Made by a program: the position numbers and the translations under genes. From assembly GCA_013399895.1 (NCBI GenBank), contig VXBA01002621.1:179137-243136 (forward strand): a stretch of DNA of 64,000 bases. Reading direction: 5' to 3'. Shown piece after piece: positions 52,601 to 64,000 of this stretch. Positions within the stretch are counted from its first letter, which is position 1, and the number at the start of each line of letters is the position of its first letter. The notes under the pieces are model-generated. The model was not told the origin of the DNA and ran no database searches. It worked only from the letters and a program-made list of their open reading frames with translations. The DNA is from Serilophus lunatus (Eukaryota; Chordata; Aves; Passeriformes; Eurylaimidae).

Positions 52601-55600
52601 ATGACTCAACTCAGCTTGAAATAGAAATGTTATACAGAGAAGAAACTTGACAACATCTTCCAAAAACCGTGGATTCAGAAGCTCTGAGTTAGCTCGCTGC
52701 TGGTAGATTCCTTGGAAAATACGTGAGGCTGGTAATTTCATGGCACATTTGGTACCACCATCACAACTTCACAGTGCCCGTGACAACTGGTGTTCCTTTA
52801 CAGTAGACGTTACCTTTGCAGGTGATTACATAAAGGAGGGGTTGCTTACTAAAACAGGCACTTCAGGTTTTTTATCAAATGATTAGAAGAGTAGGAAAAA
52901 TCCTGAAGCTCAGTGAAATACTACATTGGAAGAACCTCTACAGAATCAGACTTGAACTCTTCCTTTACAAGCTAAAACCAACCATAGAATGATATTTCCA
53001 TGAGTTTAACATTTTCTTCTTCAAGTAAAGCAGGCAAAGATCTTTTTCTTTATATGCTAATTAATTCTGCTGTTACCCTCAAAGGGAAAAAATCTATTTC
53101 TGTTTGTAAGGCTCTGACAAACTGTTCTTAATTGCAGTGCCAGTGAAACCTGCACCGTGGTAGTGTGTTATAATAACTGCGCATTCCTCTGGGCTCAGAA
53201 AAATCAACTATAAGAAAAACAACTTACCAAACTTCCAGATTGACTATCTGGATGAAGGATTCCTGTGTGAGGTAGTGAATGTAACAAAAAGTGTTTGCAA
53301 ACAAGAATCTATGATTCTTTTGTACGTTTTTAAGACAGACATCTTAAATCAAAGAGTCTCCTCATAATTCCAGGCAATTAAAAGAAAAACTGCTATGACA
53401 ATAACCAGGTCGTTTTTATATAAGGTGTCAGGTCTGAACTGTTTAACGGGTGGAATGTTTCTCTTGATGTTTCCATCTAGATCTGAAACAGTAGTTTGTA
53501 AATGATTTAAGAAATGTACAACAAGCAGAGAAAAGGAAGAATAGTAAAATACAGAAATACAAAAAAAAAATTCCAGAAGTAAAATACACTCCCAGTCACA
53601 GGAGCACATGTTGGATTACAAATGGTGACCTGGAGCACAACACTTGTTGATTTTAGTATGAGCTTTAACTGATTGCAGAGCAAAGAATTCTATGTATTTC
53701 TACAGAAGCAAAAGCTTCCATACAGTAACAATTTTTAAAATTTTATTTGGGAGAATGCTACTTCTTAGAGCCTCACTGTGCAGGTTATTGTTGGTACACG
53801 GCTTTATACTGTGAACAAAAGCAAAGCACAGGAATCTGGGTACACTTAGTTTTCTTCCAAGAGTCTTGGTAATTTTCTCACACCAGGCTTAGAACTTAGA
53901 AGTGGAACCTAAGCAGGTGACTTGAATTCTGCCTGCATTTTAATTTTCTTTAGTTAGGCCAACAGTTTTAGTATGTACAGATATTTCTGCCACACTACCT
54001 GACTGACTTCTTTAACCAAACCAGAATGTAAGCTTCTTCAGAGAAGGTTTTCACGTGATTCCTTGTTTCTTGTTTGGCTGATGTCAAAAACTGCTGAGGT
54101 GTGACTACTGAGAAAAAAAAAATCATGATAACATTGTATTAAAAATGCAAAAGATTCCCCAAAATGAGAGGCAGCAATGTGTGTTTTTTGTGGTGCCTGC
54201 ACTGTACTCTGCTGCACAGCTGGGAGCATTCCAGATGCACTAAATGATAAACTTTTCTCATGCTAGGGTTACTTTCAGAGAGGTGTTTTGGTAGAGAAAC
54301 ATGACAGACTTGGTTCTGCTCCAGGAACAGTACTGAATCAAGTACCTGACACTATGTATATGTAACTATGAGAAAACAATATTAAACACTACTATTCAGA
54401 TTGCAGAATGAGACACCTGGAATTCATGTTGCCTGTATCACCTTAATCCAACCTCCTTGGGCCAAAACTTCTGTAACTATGTCACATCATCATCTGCTAT
54501 TTTTTGCTGTAGGGCCCCAGACAGGGATGGGTTTTTTTTATAAAAAGCTCTTTGATGTTTGGTTTTGACATAGTTCTGTGCCTAGCATCATTCCTTACTT
54601 AAAGTGCAGTCCTGAAAGTGTGCTCTTTATACAGAACTACTTTGGTTTTTTGTTAGCATCCAAGTCATTCAGAAGCCATAGTTCATCATCTATTCTACAA
54701 AAGAATAAATAATACACAAAATGAGTGGCACTGAAACCAGGACACTCAGCAGCCTTGGGTGTCCAGCTAAAGACACTTGGCTTCTCCAGAGTCCAGCAGC
54801 CCATGCACTTACTACTCTGGATGATCCTTATGTGATCTTTAACATCACTCCGTGAGTGTTAACAGATGGCAGGTCTCCAGGTGGAAATCCAGAAAGGGAA
54901 TCCTAAGTGACCACCTATGAATTCCAACAAGCAATAGCACCTCTTGCACAAAATACTCCTTCCCTAAAGAATCCTAGTGTTTCCTAAATGAAGCCCTGAA
55001 AGGGCACCAGATGAGACAGATACACTTTAGACACAATGATGAGTCTGAAACCAGTTCTAAAGTAAGGTCCGAGACCAGGAACAACTTTGCACTTGTAGCT
55101 GTGCAACACAAAACCCAGAAGGTGGCAGCAAATATTCTTCCTTTTGAGAAACAAACTGTTCTCAGGAAATCTAAGATGCCTATGGCTAAAAAAGTTTTAA
55201 CCACATAGTGTAAGCATAGAAGTATTGTACTTTGGTAATTGTATATGGATAATGATAAAATAATGCACACAGGTGGAAAGGGAGCAAACTGAATAATTTA
55301 TCACAGGTTAGCAATAGGTTTATGTTTTTTAACCACAGAGACATTTGCAGTAATGAAGACCCAATTCTAACATTTTACTTTCCTCTTCTACCATTACTTG
55401 ACCACAAAACAGGACTTCATTGTCAAGAGCAAAATTTGTCACAAAGCCTATTGAGATGGTCAACAGTAACTGTTTAATTTTTTTGTGTATGAATGATGAA
55501 AGCAAGATTATTCTCACCTGAAATAGTATCATATAGTTAAACAATCTGAATTTAGAATAAATTAGCTTCCAGTCCTAAAATTCCCTGTAAATTTTCACAA

Positions 55601-58600
55601 GCAAGGCCTGACAATGCAGCTTTGAGGAAGTCAGGATCAGGCATGAACTATGTGATTCTAATGATTCCCTGCCTCCCCAGCCATTAATATCCCCATCAGC
55701 CAGAATGCTACATTCCCATTTTAGCCTACTGTAAATTATTTCAGAAGTTTCAAATAAATATGATTTTTCCACTTTATTTCAATACCTTTGGTATTTGTAC
55801 TGTAGAACAGCTGTAGTGTTTGCTGCAGACCTGGCAGCATTTCAGAGAGAAATTATTTTTTTCATTACATAAAGTTTGAATTGTAAATGGTTTGGGATGC
55901 AAAAAGCTGTAAAAAGATTAACAATATGTCTCCCTTCTATATCCAGTTCAGTTGAAGAACCTGAAGTGCTAGTTTGATGTTTAAAAAAAAGGAAAGAAGG
56001 AAATAATTACAAGGCATAAAAATTGAGTATTACTTACTTTTCCTCCCATATTCTCAGGGTTTTGGTCTCTAGAGGCAGTAGCCTTTACAAACCCATAGAA
56101 AGCCAAAGGAGAAATGCATCACTCAGGGCCTTTTATAAAGGCAGAGTCATTTTTTTGAGATAAAACAATTGTTTAATCTACTTCGTCCTCCTTTGTCCCC
56201 TTTCTGTGTAAACATCAGTCAGGCACTATTGTTAACTCAGATTTGAACATGCTTTGATATAGGATTAAGGACCAGGACTATAATGAAAAGACAAAAATAA
56301 AATTATTTTAATGACTTAGACACCTAGGTCCAATTTTTTCAAGTGACTTAATTGAGGTGAAGTCTCTGTTGCTTACCACATAGTATGAAAAAATGTGTGA
56401 TATTGCATGTTCTGAAGCCAATGATCAGTGAGTTTCAGAATAAAGTTGGATTAGATAGCAATATTCCATTTTTTAGCCCAATAAATTATTGTAAAAGTAT
56501 GTCACTATGCAAGGGACAAAAATCTGCTCTGCAGGGTTCTGTTGGATTGCTTTACTTACACCAGATAATACCAAAACAATGTTAGAGCTTAGTAGGCCTG
56601 GAGACTAAATTCCTCCTCAAGGCAAACACTGAGGCATGATGACACATAACTGTGTTTCTTTAATGGATGATGAGGAAATTCAACAATTTTCTGTGAAACA
56701 GACATGAAAATTAGAAAATATTCCCCAAATCCAATGGCTTAAAGTTGTCTCGGGCTGCAGCCACTTCACAAAACTTAGTAGAACAGTTTCAAGCCAAAAC
56801 TGATATTTAATTTTCCTAGATTCATTTAAAAGAATATAATGAATACAAAATTTTCTTTCATTCTCTCTGAGCTAAAGGGAAGGTACATGATGTTAAATGC
56901 TACTTATTTCAAGAAGAATTTAATTCAAAATAACTAAGGCTCATGTTAGCTAAATGTATTTTCACCTTCTTGGATATCCTGAATCTTCAAACCCTCTCCT
57001 GCTCACCTTTAGCACAATTTTCACTTTTTTTCCTTTAGGAAAGGTGGAGAATTCAGCCAGTTTCTTCTACCAATAGCCTCTTCCTTCAAAAATCATTGGT
57101 CTACTCTTTCTCTCCATCAAAACCCAGCCAATTATGGGGATCTCTCTTTACTTTTTCCCTAATTACTACATGTCCTTATGAAATGGACAAGGTTTTTCCC
57201 ATATACTTCAGCCTTTTTCCAGATATATCATGTGGAATACTATTTGCCCTCACAGGTTTTGTCCTATTACAACCCCAAAACAACTGTTAGTTAAAACCAT
57301 GCATTGTTCAGTCTTTACTCCAGGAAAGGAGAGATTAATCCTTACTTTACCAAATCTAACAGAAACAGCTACACAATTTCACATTTTGCAATTTTAAAGT
57401 TAAAAACCACCTTATTATCAGAACTGTTTCTAAATACAAACTACCAAGTGGGAAAGCAGAAGAATTTGGCTGATACAGTATATGACAGATTAAACAGTAC
57501 CTTCATCTAAACATCTTGAAATGTCAAGTTATTTTATCCAAGACTTCTCTCAACAGTATAATTTCTTTCTGCAACTCTGAAGTTGCACAAAGTACTCTCA
57601 GGGTGTGGAACTTGAAATTCCACTAAATAAAGGGGAACTTTTTTGTTTGTTCAGCATAGACAATGTTCTAGAATCCTTGTGATGGGAGCTAGCACATGTA
57701 GATTAACAAGGTGAACCTGTCTGGTCAACCTTCTCATCCCTCTGTACAACCTTATCTTCTCGGTTTCTTAATTTTCTTAATTGCCACTTAATTTCTTGTG
57801 GTTCAAGTTATCAGAATAATTCCTAACATGACAGTTTGCTGTACCTATGTGTGGGTAGGACAAACAATGTTAGGGAGTTTCCTCTCTGGAAATGCAAAGC
57901 TGGGAATGACTGGCCATAGCTAAGAAGTGAAAGGATAGTCCTGTTATAAAGCATTAGTTGTGAAACTTGTTCAAGTTCTCAGTACATTAAACTCTGTGTG
58001 TCACTACACTACATACTGGTATCTAGTTCATGCTCATAGTATTTTGAATTTTTGAAGCTATTTGGGAAAACTAACACAGTCCAGTGTTGTTTGGATGAAA
58101 TTCTAGCAAAGCCTCTGGCTAAAGAACCTGGAATTTAATACCAGATTTCAGAATTAAAGGTATTTAAACCTCAGGATATGAACCACTGAATGTAAATCAA
58201 TGAATTTAGGAACCACTTGTATAGAGACTTTAAGAACACTGTGATTTGTGTAACACAAAGAGCAGGCCTGGCTTGGGGAAAGGCTGTACCTGCTTCGTGT
58301 GCTGCCAAGTGACTGCTGCTGCAGAACATTCTCATGAACACAGTTTCTGTTTCAAAGGGCTGCATTACTAAGAAAATTAGGATTTGCCAAATATGAATGG
58401 ATTGCTCCTATAAGTGGGTCGGAATGTACTGAAATTCTGAGGGCATTGCCTTTTAAAGAAGCCAAAAGTAGTGCCATGTAAGGGTATCAAGTGAATGATT
58501 GCATTAATGTCCTTAATTGTTTGTGTCCATTTTTGTGCCTCGAAAAGTGAAAACTGGGGTAAGTTTAATAATTCTCGAGTAAGGAAAGCCTTTCTTAAAA

Positions 58601-59058
58601 GGAGATTGCCAAAGATATGTTCTTGGACAGATGGCCTAGACAGACCCTGTTATCAAATAAATTAGGCTGTGCCTAATGTCAAAAAGAATCTTGCAAACAC
58701 ACACAGAACTGTCCCAACTTGACTTCCTTTTGCATTAATGGTCTTTTCAGTGCAAGGCATACTAGCTAAGTAGTGGGAAAGCTGCACAGTTGCTAATGTC
58801 ACTGCACATTTCCAGTAAGAGTCTGCTTGCTTTCCTCAGAAATTCAATCTGCTCTGTCTTTGTTCCTGTTTCTTTCTCTGCCTCCTTTTTAATACCTCCT
58901 GTCCTTCCAGTAAGTTGCAGTTTTAAAAAATACCTGTAGACATAAAAAGGATGGCATGTGCTTTCAGGGTCTGTTGTTCCCGTTTGGAAGCAAAGAGAAG
59001 AGGCTTCCTTTCATGCTGTTTAATAACTGTAACTGTATTTGATATTTTGTTTTCCTAG

Positions 59059-59622
59059 GGAAGAAGCAGCGGCCGCTCATTATCGCTTCCTGGGAGACCT
59101 TCTTCATTCATTTCTCGAGCTGTGTCTCCTACTTCTCTTATATTTCAGCCTGCCCCCGATTACTTCAGCAAGCCAGACACGGCAGCCGACAAACCTGGCA
59201 AGAGACTGACTCCCTGGGAAGCAGCAGCACGATCTCCCCTTGGCCTGGTGGATGAAGCTTTTGGCCCCCAAAATATGCAGGAATCCATTGCTGCTAACGT
59301 GGTATCAGCTGCTCGCAGGAAAACGCTTCCTGAGCCCCCGGATGAATGGAAACAAAAGGTTTCTAACGAGCCTCCAGCCCCAAGTGGTAGCCTGGCCTTA
59401 CTGGGAGGGAAGCAATCGGGTGTTCCATCCCCTCAAAGGAGCTCCCTGTCCGCCCCGAGTGCCCCTGTGCAGGCTGGCTCCCAGCTGCAGTATCCTTACT
59501 GCACCCAGCGCTCCAGAACGGATCCTAATATAATGTCCATGGATTCCAGGTCTGACTATTGCTTGTCAACAGCTGATTCAAACTACAACCCACAGCCAAG
59601 GGGATGGAGGCGTCCAACATGA
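59059..59622 (+). CDS. SYNPO2: SYNPO2 alternative last exon: long C-terminus
   Basis: Acceptor TTTTCCTAG at 59058. The exon opens in phase 0, matching the CAG|GTGTGG donor of exon 4, so the long form reads VTAQ then GRSSGRSLSLPGRPSSFISR. It adds 187 residues and stops at TGA 59620-59622 after PRGWRRPT, giving a protein of about 1264 aa, close to the 1261-aa human isoform. Conserved family blocks are APDYFSKPDT, LTPWEAAARSPLGLVDEAF and NVVSAARRKTLPEPPDEWKQ. The last two recur in synaptopodin and SYNPO2L, which supports the identification. The end is Ser/Pro-rich and probably disordered. The first in-frame ATG is well inside, so this is not an independent gene. Confidence 0.92.
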   Translation, partial: GRSSGRSLSLPGRPSSFISRAVSPTSLIFQPAPDYFSKPDTAADKPGKRLTPWEAAARSPLGLVDEAFGPQNMQESIAANVVSAARRKTLPEPPDEWKQKVSNEPPAPSGSLALLGGKQSGVPSPQRSSLSAPSAPVQAGSQLQYPYCTQRSRTDPNIMSMDSRSDYCLSTADSNYNPQPRGWRRPT

Positions 59623-62600
59623 GCAGCTGAAGGGCCTGGCTTATTTTCCCTTAAGATCTGAGTTGGAGAAAGAAAGTTTTTTGCTGGCCTGATGATCTCT
59701 GAACTAAATAAATGAGGAGACAAAACCGAATGGAGCCTCTAGGATAGACTCAGTTTTACACTTAAGATTGTTCTGTTTGTCAAAAGGCAAAAATACTCGT
59801 TTCTTGGGGTGGGAGGGGAGGATGAAAGTGGGGCAATCAATGTGTTCAAGCAAAAACCCAGAAAGTATGTAGAAAGTGACAGTACAAGTGCTTGCAGTCT
59901 GTTAAACTAATGTGAAGGAAACAAAAAAGTAAAATAAGCGCATTTTAAAGGCAAGAAGTATTTTACAGGATCTTTTAGGTTTTCTGGGTATGTTTGACAT
60001 GAGTTCTGACTTGAAAAAGTTCCAGTGGAAGTGGAATACTTTGGAGCGCTGGCTTATTTGCCGTATGTTTTCTCTACTGCGTTTTTATAATGAGCTAAGA
60101 AACTAGATCAGTGGTTATTTTTACTGTGGCAACAGTTAAAATACATCTGTGGTCATGGAACCTGAATCACCACAATATGTAGATACAGGAAATCTTACAC
60201 AGTCAATCACTTCGGATGGATTTCAAGACAGTTTCAATGAAGTTTTACATATTGTAGTTAACCAAACAATCTGAAAATACCAGGAAGAAAGGTGTTGTTA
60301 ATCAGTACCATGATACTTGAACAACAAAAAAGATGAGGAATGTATTTAAACTGGATTGCAAGTTAATTTTGTAATAAACTACAGAACAGGCCAGAGGCTG
60401 AACAGCCTTTATTTCCCTGTGAAATGCACTAATTGCTGAGCATTTATTGCTACAGTGCCTGGCGATGTGACTGGCTGGGCAGTTATTTGTAGTAAGTAAG
60501 TAGCTCAATGTTTAGAAAGCTTTTGAGTTGTATTCTCAGTCTGGAAGGCCTAGATAAGTTGTTTCTCAAGGACAATACCTGTTCTATGTAGGAACTGGTA
60601 TGTGAGAGAAGGTTTCTGACACATGTGACACAGTACGAGTCTAGTAGCAAATTTTTGGATGGTTGGTTATACTTAATCTCGATGGATCTGAAGAGATGGT
60701 GAATAATTTGTGCTGGTGATACATATCTCGCATTTACAGCTTATTTAAACAATATGAGGCTAAAAATATATGTATTCCAAGCTTATTGGGTAGTTTAGAT
60801 GTTGTTAAAGCATTAGATTAACAACTGAAGTTTTGCAAAGTGCTGTCAATCCTTGTTTTGTGGTGAATTCTTCAAGGACCTGTCAGTCACCTAAAACTAC
60901 TGCAGAAGCACTGTTAACCATCCTTAGCTTGAGTAAGGTTGTCAGCTGTGAGTGAAATGATTAGACTAGAAAGAACTAAAACATATATGCAGTAAGAAGA
61001 AATATATTACAAAACATTCCATATGCAAAGAATCATCCCTTATAGCAACCAAAAATTATAATTTGTGCAAAGAAAAGAGGAAAATTAAATCCAAGTTCAG
61101 TTGAGCTGGAACTTTCCAGAAAAGCAAATGATTACATGAAAAATATGCCCTTAATGAGTTTAAGTTAGCAGTAATTCTCTAGTCAAACAGAAGTCTCCCT
61201 GAAATCAACTGATCCTTCTGACAAAGCAGGAAATGAAGACAGCAGAGGTGTAAGCCGTTAGACTAAGATCATATTACTGTAGCACTTTGCAGATTTATTT
61301 CACAAAATAGGAATTTGCAGAGAAGATTTAGAAAAATGACATGAGCAAGGGTGCTATGGTATGTCTAAAAATGAGCTTTGCAACTCAGAATCATACACAC
61401 ACATAATCAGAGTAAATTTTCCTGCCACACAGGCAAAAATAGATTTTTCTCTGCAGAGTCCCTTAATGTCCCCTTTTATCACAACTGGGAATATTCCTAC
61501 AGAAACCAATGGACTTTAGGGATTTAACTTCAGATATAGGCCTGTCTCCCTGGAAGTACATGTCAAGTTTTCACTTAATTTCAGTGAAATTATAAGTCAA
61601 ATTGAAATGCAGTGAAATTTATAATTCAAGGTCATCAAGCCTCAACTATTTAATAAATACTAGTAGATGTGTATTTCACAGAAGTCCTGTATTCTGACAT
61701 ATTTTGTTGAACCGTGGTCCATATTGTCAGAACACAATCAATTCTCTGTATCCAAGCCTAGTGCAGATTTCTGTTTTGAACTCTCGTTTACATCATTACA
61801 CAGGAGATCAGCTTAATGAGTTCACAGAAAGGCGTATTTTTACTCAACACTATTATTTAAATTCTCAGAACCAGACACCTGATTTTTGAGTTCTCATTGA
61901 AACTGTTATTGTGAATTCTAAGGTCATACACCTACCAGAAGGAAATGTGTGCTTAATTTTAATGTACTGCAATTAAAATTTGCCAAAAGTGATTTTAAGT
62001 TTTGATAGTGAAAAAAATGATATGAACTGATATTAAGAAGGCTTTAATGCTGTGACCATATAGCAATACAGGAAAACATACTCTAGAATGAAGCCCTAAT
62101 TCCCTATCCCAAATATGCAACATATAAGCAAAGTGTTTCAGACAATCACACTGACTTTCTGTCAATCTCCCAAGAAAAAAACAAGTGTAGCCTTATAATT
62201 TTATTTTATTCACAAGAAGGAATTCATCACTGAGTACTTCTGTGAACATGAGAATTCCTTATGTTGAGCATCATAACTAAACTGTAGATCGACTTGAGCG
62301 TTTAACATGAGCTCTACTACAGATTTTTTTGCCTCCTGCTGAGGATTGACCAGCTCTCTTTCCCATGTGGATTCTCTTGTATCTAACATGGAATGAGTTC
62401 ACACTGCAACATTTCCCTCAATAGCAGCATTAGTTATGGATTGTCTCGGAGTTCTATTCCTCTGCCACACAGAAATGAAACAACCTTTCTGAAGTTACTA
62501 GGGTGAGGACAGACAATCAGGCAGGCAGGTGGATAACAGTCTCATTTAGAAAGGAAATGAGGCTGAATCCAGATTGAGACCATGTACTGATTTCAAGGGT

Positions 62601-63180
62601 GCAGCAGGCCCAGACTAGTAAATGAAATATTAATGCATTAGAGCTTTATGAAGTACCCCATGGCATTTTTCACTTTCTGTTCTTCACCTCATTCCTCCAC
62701 TAGCAAAGCATCTTCCTATCAAATAGTTGTGACTGATGTGTGTGAGTTCTGAACATATTAATGCAAATATTTCTTACATTTGTTTTTGAATGCACAGATC
62801 TGCTCAGTAAATGTGAGGGGGAAATTCTCTTGATATTTCAAATCTATTGGCTTTGTGTTCACCCTCAGAAGTGTCTCTGTTAACATGAAGAGCATCTGAA
62901 TACACAATATAACTGAAAATTTAGTTTCTTTCGTTATGTTAGATGATGATGTTCACAACTCTTGTTCATAATTTGTTTTCATTTTGGTTTGCTTTCACAC
63001 GACCAAATATCTACTCACACTGCATTTCTGCCTAGTAGCAAAAGACAGTGTTATCTTTATAAAAGACTTACTGCTTCTAAAAACTTTTGCTCACTGCAAA
63101 GAACACTTTGTTTGCGTGTGCATGCCAGAGGTGTAAATTGTATCATATAATAAAGTGATTTGACCAATCAGATGAGAAAC
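59623..63180 (+). other. SYNPO2: Probable 3' UTR of the long SYNPO2 form, extent uncertain
   Basis: AATAAA occurs at 59707-59712, 60373-60378 and 63149-63154. There is no coding potential. The transcript may end soon after any of these; the interval given is the longest reasonable one. Confidence 0.4.
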
Positions 63181-64000
63181 ACAATTTTGTTTTCCCTAAA
63201 TTCTTGTCTGTTTGTTTAAATAATCTGAACCCAAGTAAAGCCTAATCTCTTTTTTTCTGCACCATTTTTAGATTCACTGACTTTGCCTGTCAGTGACCTC
63301 GTGCTGATATGAACTTCTAGAAGCTTAATTCAGCATCAGGTCAAAAGGCAACTTATCAAATTCAGCAGAATTTCATTTCCACACTGACTAAGCAGAGGAA
63401 GGAAAAGTGGTAAAGCGCAATCTACCCAGGTTAAATAATATGATCAGAAAAAATTTTATTGTTTGAACATTTTCATCCCAACCATAAAAATCTGTCAGTA
63501 ATATTTACTTACTATAGTTACTTACCTAGTTTATATGCACCTAAACTTCTGTTTAGTTCCTGTAGGTTTGTTCATTTCTGTATTCTCTTGTTGTTCATTC
63601 TCAATTAGAACATATTGTTCAAAAAAAGAAATAAATTTTGGGAATAAATTGTGAACACAGCCGTTACACTATTCAGGCTATTTGGGTAAATAGCTGGGAA
63701 GGAAATAAGGACAGCATATACAATCTGTGTGTGGAAAGCCAGGTCAGATTTCACTACTGACATGAAATGAACTGCAAAGCAGTTTTTGTCTTTTTAAAGC
63801 AAGCAGGATTTTGTTCCCAGCACAAGAAAAATGACTGATGCATGTAAAACTTGGGGAACTGAAAAAGCTTCATGACAGCAGTTTAATAGCCTCGCTCTAT
63901 GAAGGATTTACAAGGTTATAAGAGACACAGTACTATTCCTTTTCATGGCTACATTTTAATTCTTCTTTGGTTAAGTTATTGACTCGGTGAATTCACGCTC
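63181..64000. other. Non-coding sequence, nothing recognised
   Basis: AT-rich with no open frame of note, no repeat family recognised, and no exon of the expected downstream neighbour MYOZ2. Confidence 0.6.

Larger units (their letters stand above)
47424..59058 (+). other. SYNPO2: SYNPO2 intron 4 (optional)
   Basis: An 11635-bp intron used only in the long-C-terminus transcript. The donor is CAG|GTGTGG inside the coding sequence (phase 0) and the acceptor is TTTTGTTTTCCTAG. Its first part doubles as coding end and 3' UTR of the short form. The rest, 49.7-59.0 kb, is AT-rich with no recognisable gene. Two acceptor-like sites, at 49611 and 52399, are noted under findings. Confidence 0.85.

Noticed and set aside
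53281..53330. GAATCTATGATTC resembling the CR1 3'-terminal octamer repeats
   Set aside because: Only one imperfect unit and no CR1 body upstream on the + strand.
59240..59533. Alternative-frame open frame within the last exon
   Set aside because: Overlaps the conserved TPWEAAARSPLGLVDEAF frame, which is clearly the real one.
59623..64000. Search for MYOZ2 exons downstream of SYNPO2
   Set aside because: MYOZ2 is the expected neighbour, but nothing in the six frames resembles myozenin; it probably lies beyond the window.

Overview
The window is AT-rich, repeat-poor vertebrate DNA and carries most of one protein-coding gene, SYNPO2 (synaptopodin-2, also called myopodin), on the + strand. The protein is close to mammalian SYNPO2, but the introns are compact. 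There are few transposable elements, and the clearest one is an old CR1-type LINE. Together these point to a sauropsid and most likely a bird; I cannot name the species.

Layout. Positions 1-37550 contain no recognisable coding exon and are best read as the 3' part of the long SYNPO2 intron 1, because the first half of the PDZ domain is missing from the window. This stretch holds a CpG island with a consensus CTCF site (about 22.1-22.6 kb), a MEF2 site beside a near-CArG box (24.2 kb), a perfect CArG box (0.87 kb), a palindromic CRE (16.5 kb) and an ancient CR1 fragment (17.4-18.2 kb). The coding exons follow: second half of the PDZ domain (37551-37702), acidic/variable region (41375-42165), and a large proline-rich exon (45241-47453). 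The large exon either ends the protein with its own stop or is spliced at an internal donor (47423/47424) to an alternative last exon (59059-59622). All phases match across the junctions. With a 35-residue exon 1 as in human, the predicted products are about 1086 aa (short C-terminus) and 1264 aa (long C-terminus), close to the human 1093 and 1261 aa forms as I recall them. The last 4.4 kb is 3' UTR or intergenic sequence with several AATAAA signals. MYOZ2, the expected downstream neighbour, is not visible.

Function. SYNPO2 is an actin- and Z-disc-associated scaffold of striated and smooth muscle. Recognisable motifs are the PDZ half-domain, a PPxY motif (the class bound by the WW domain of BAG3), a mode-1 14-3-3 motif, basic NLS-like clusters, and three copies of a GKG-F-RR-R-KY motif. 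The most interesting observations are an apparently undescribed phase-compatible terminal exon in intron 3 that would give a PDZ-only protein, the composite terminal exon with a weak donor, the triplicated motif that resembles the myozenin motif, and the intronic CpG island with CTCF site. I found no RNA genes, CRISPR arrays or intact mobile elements.
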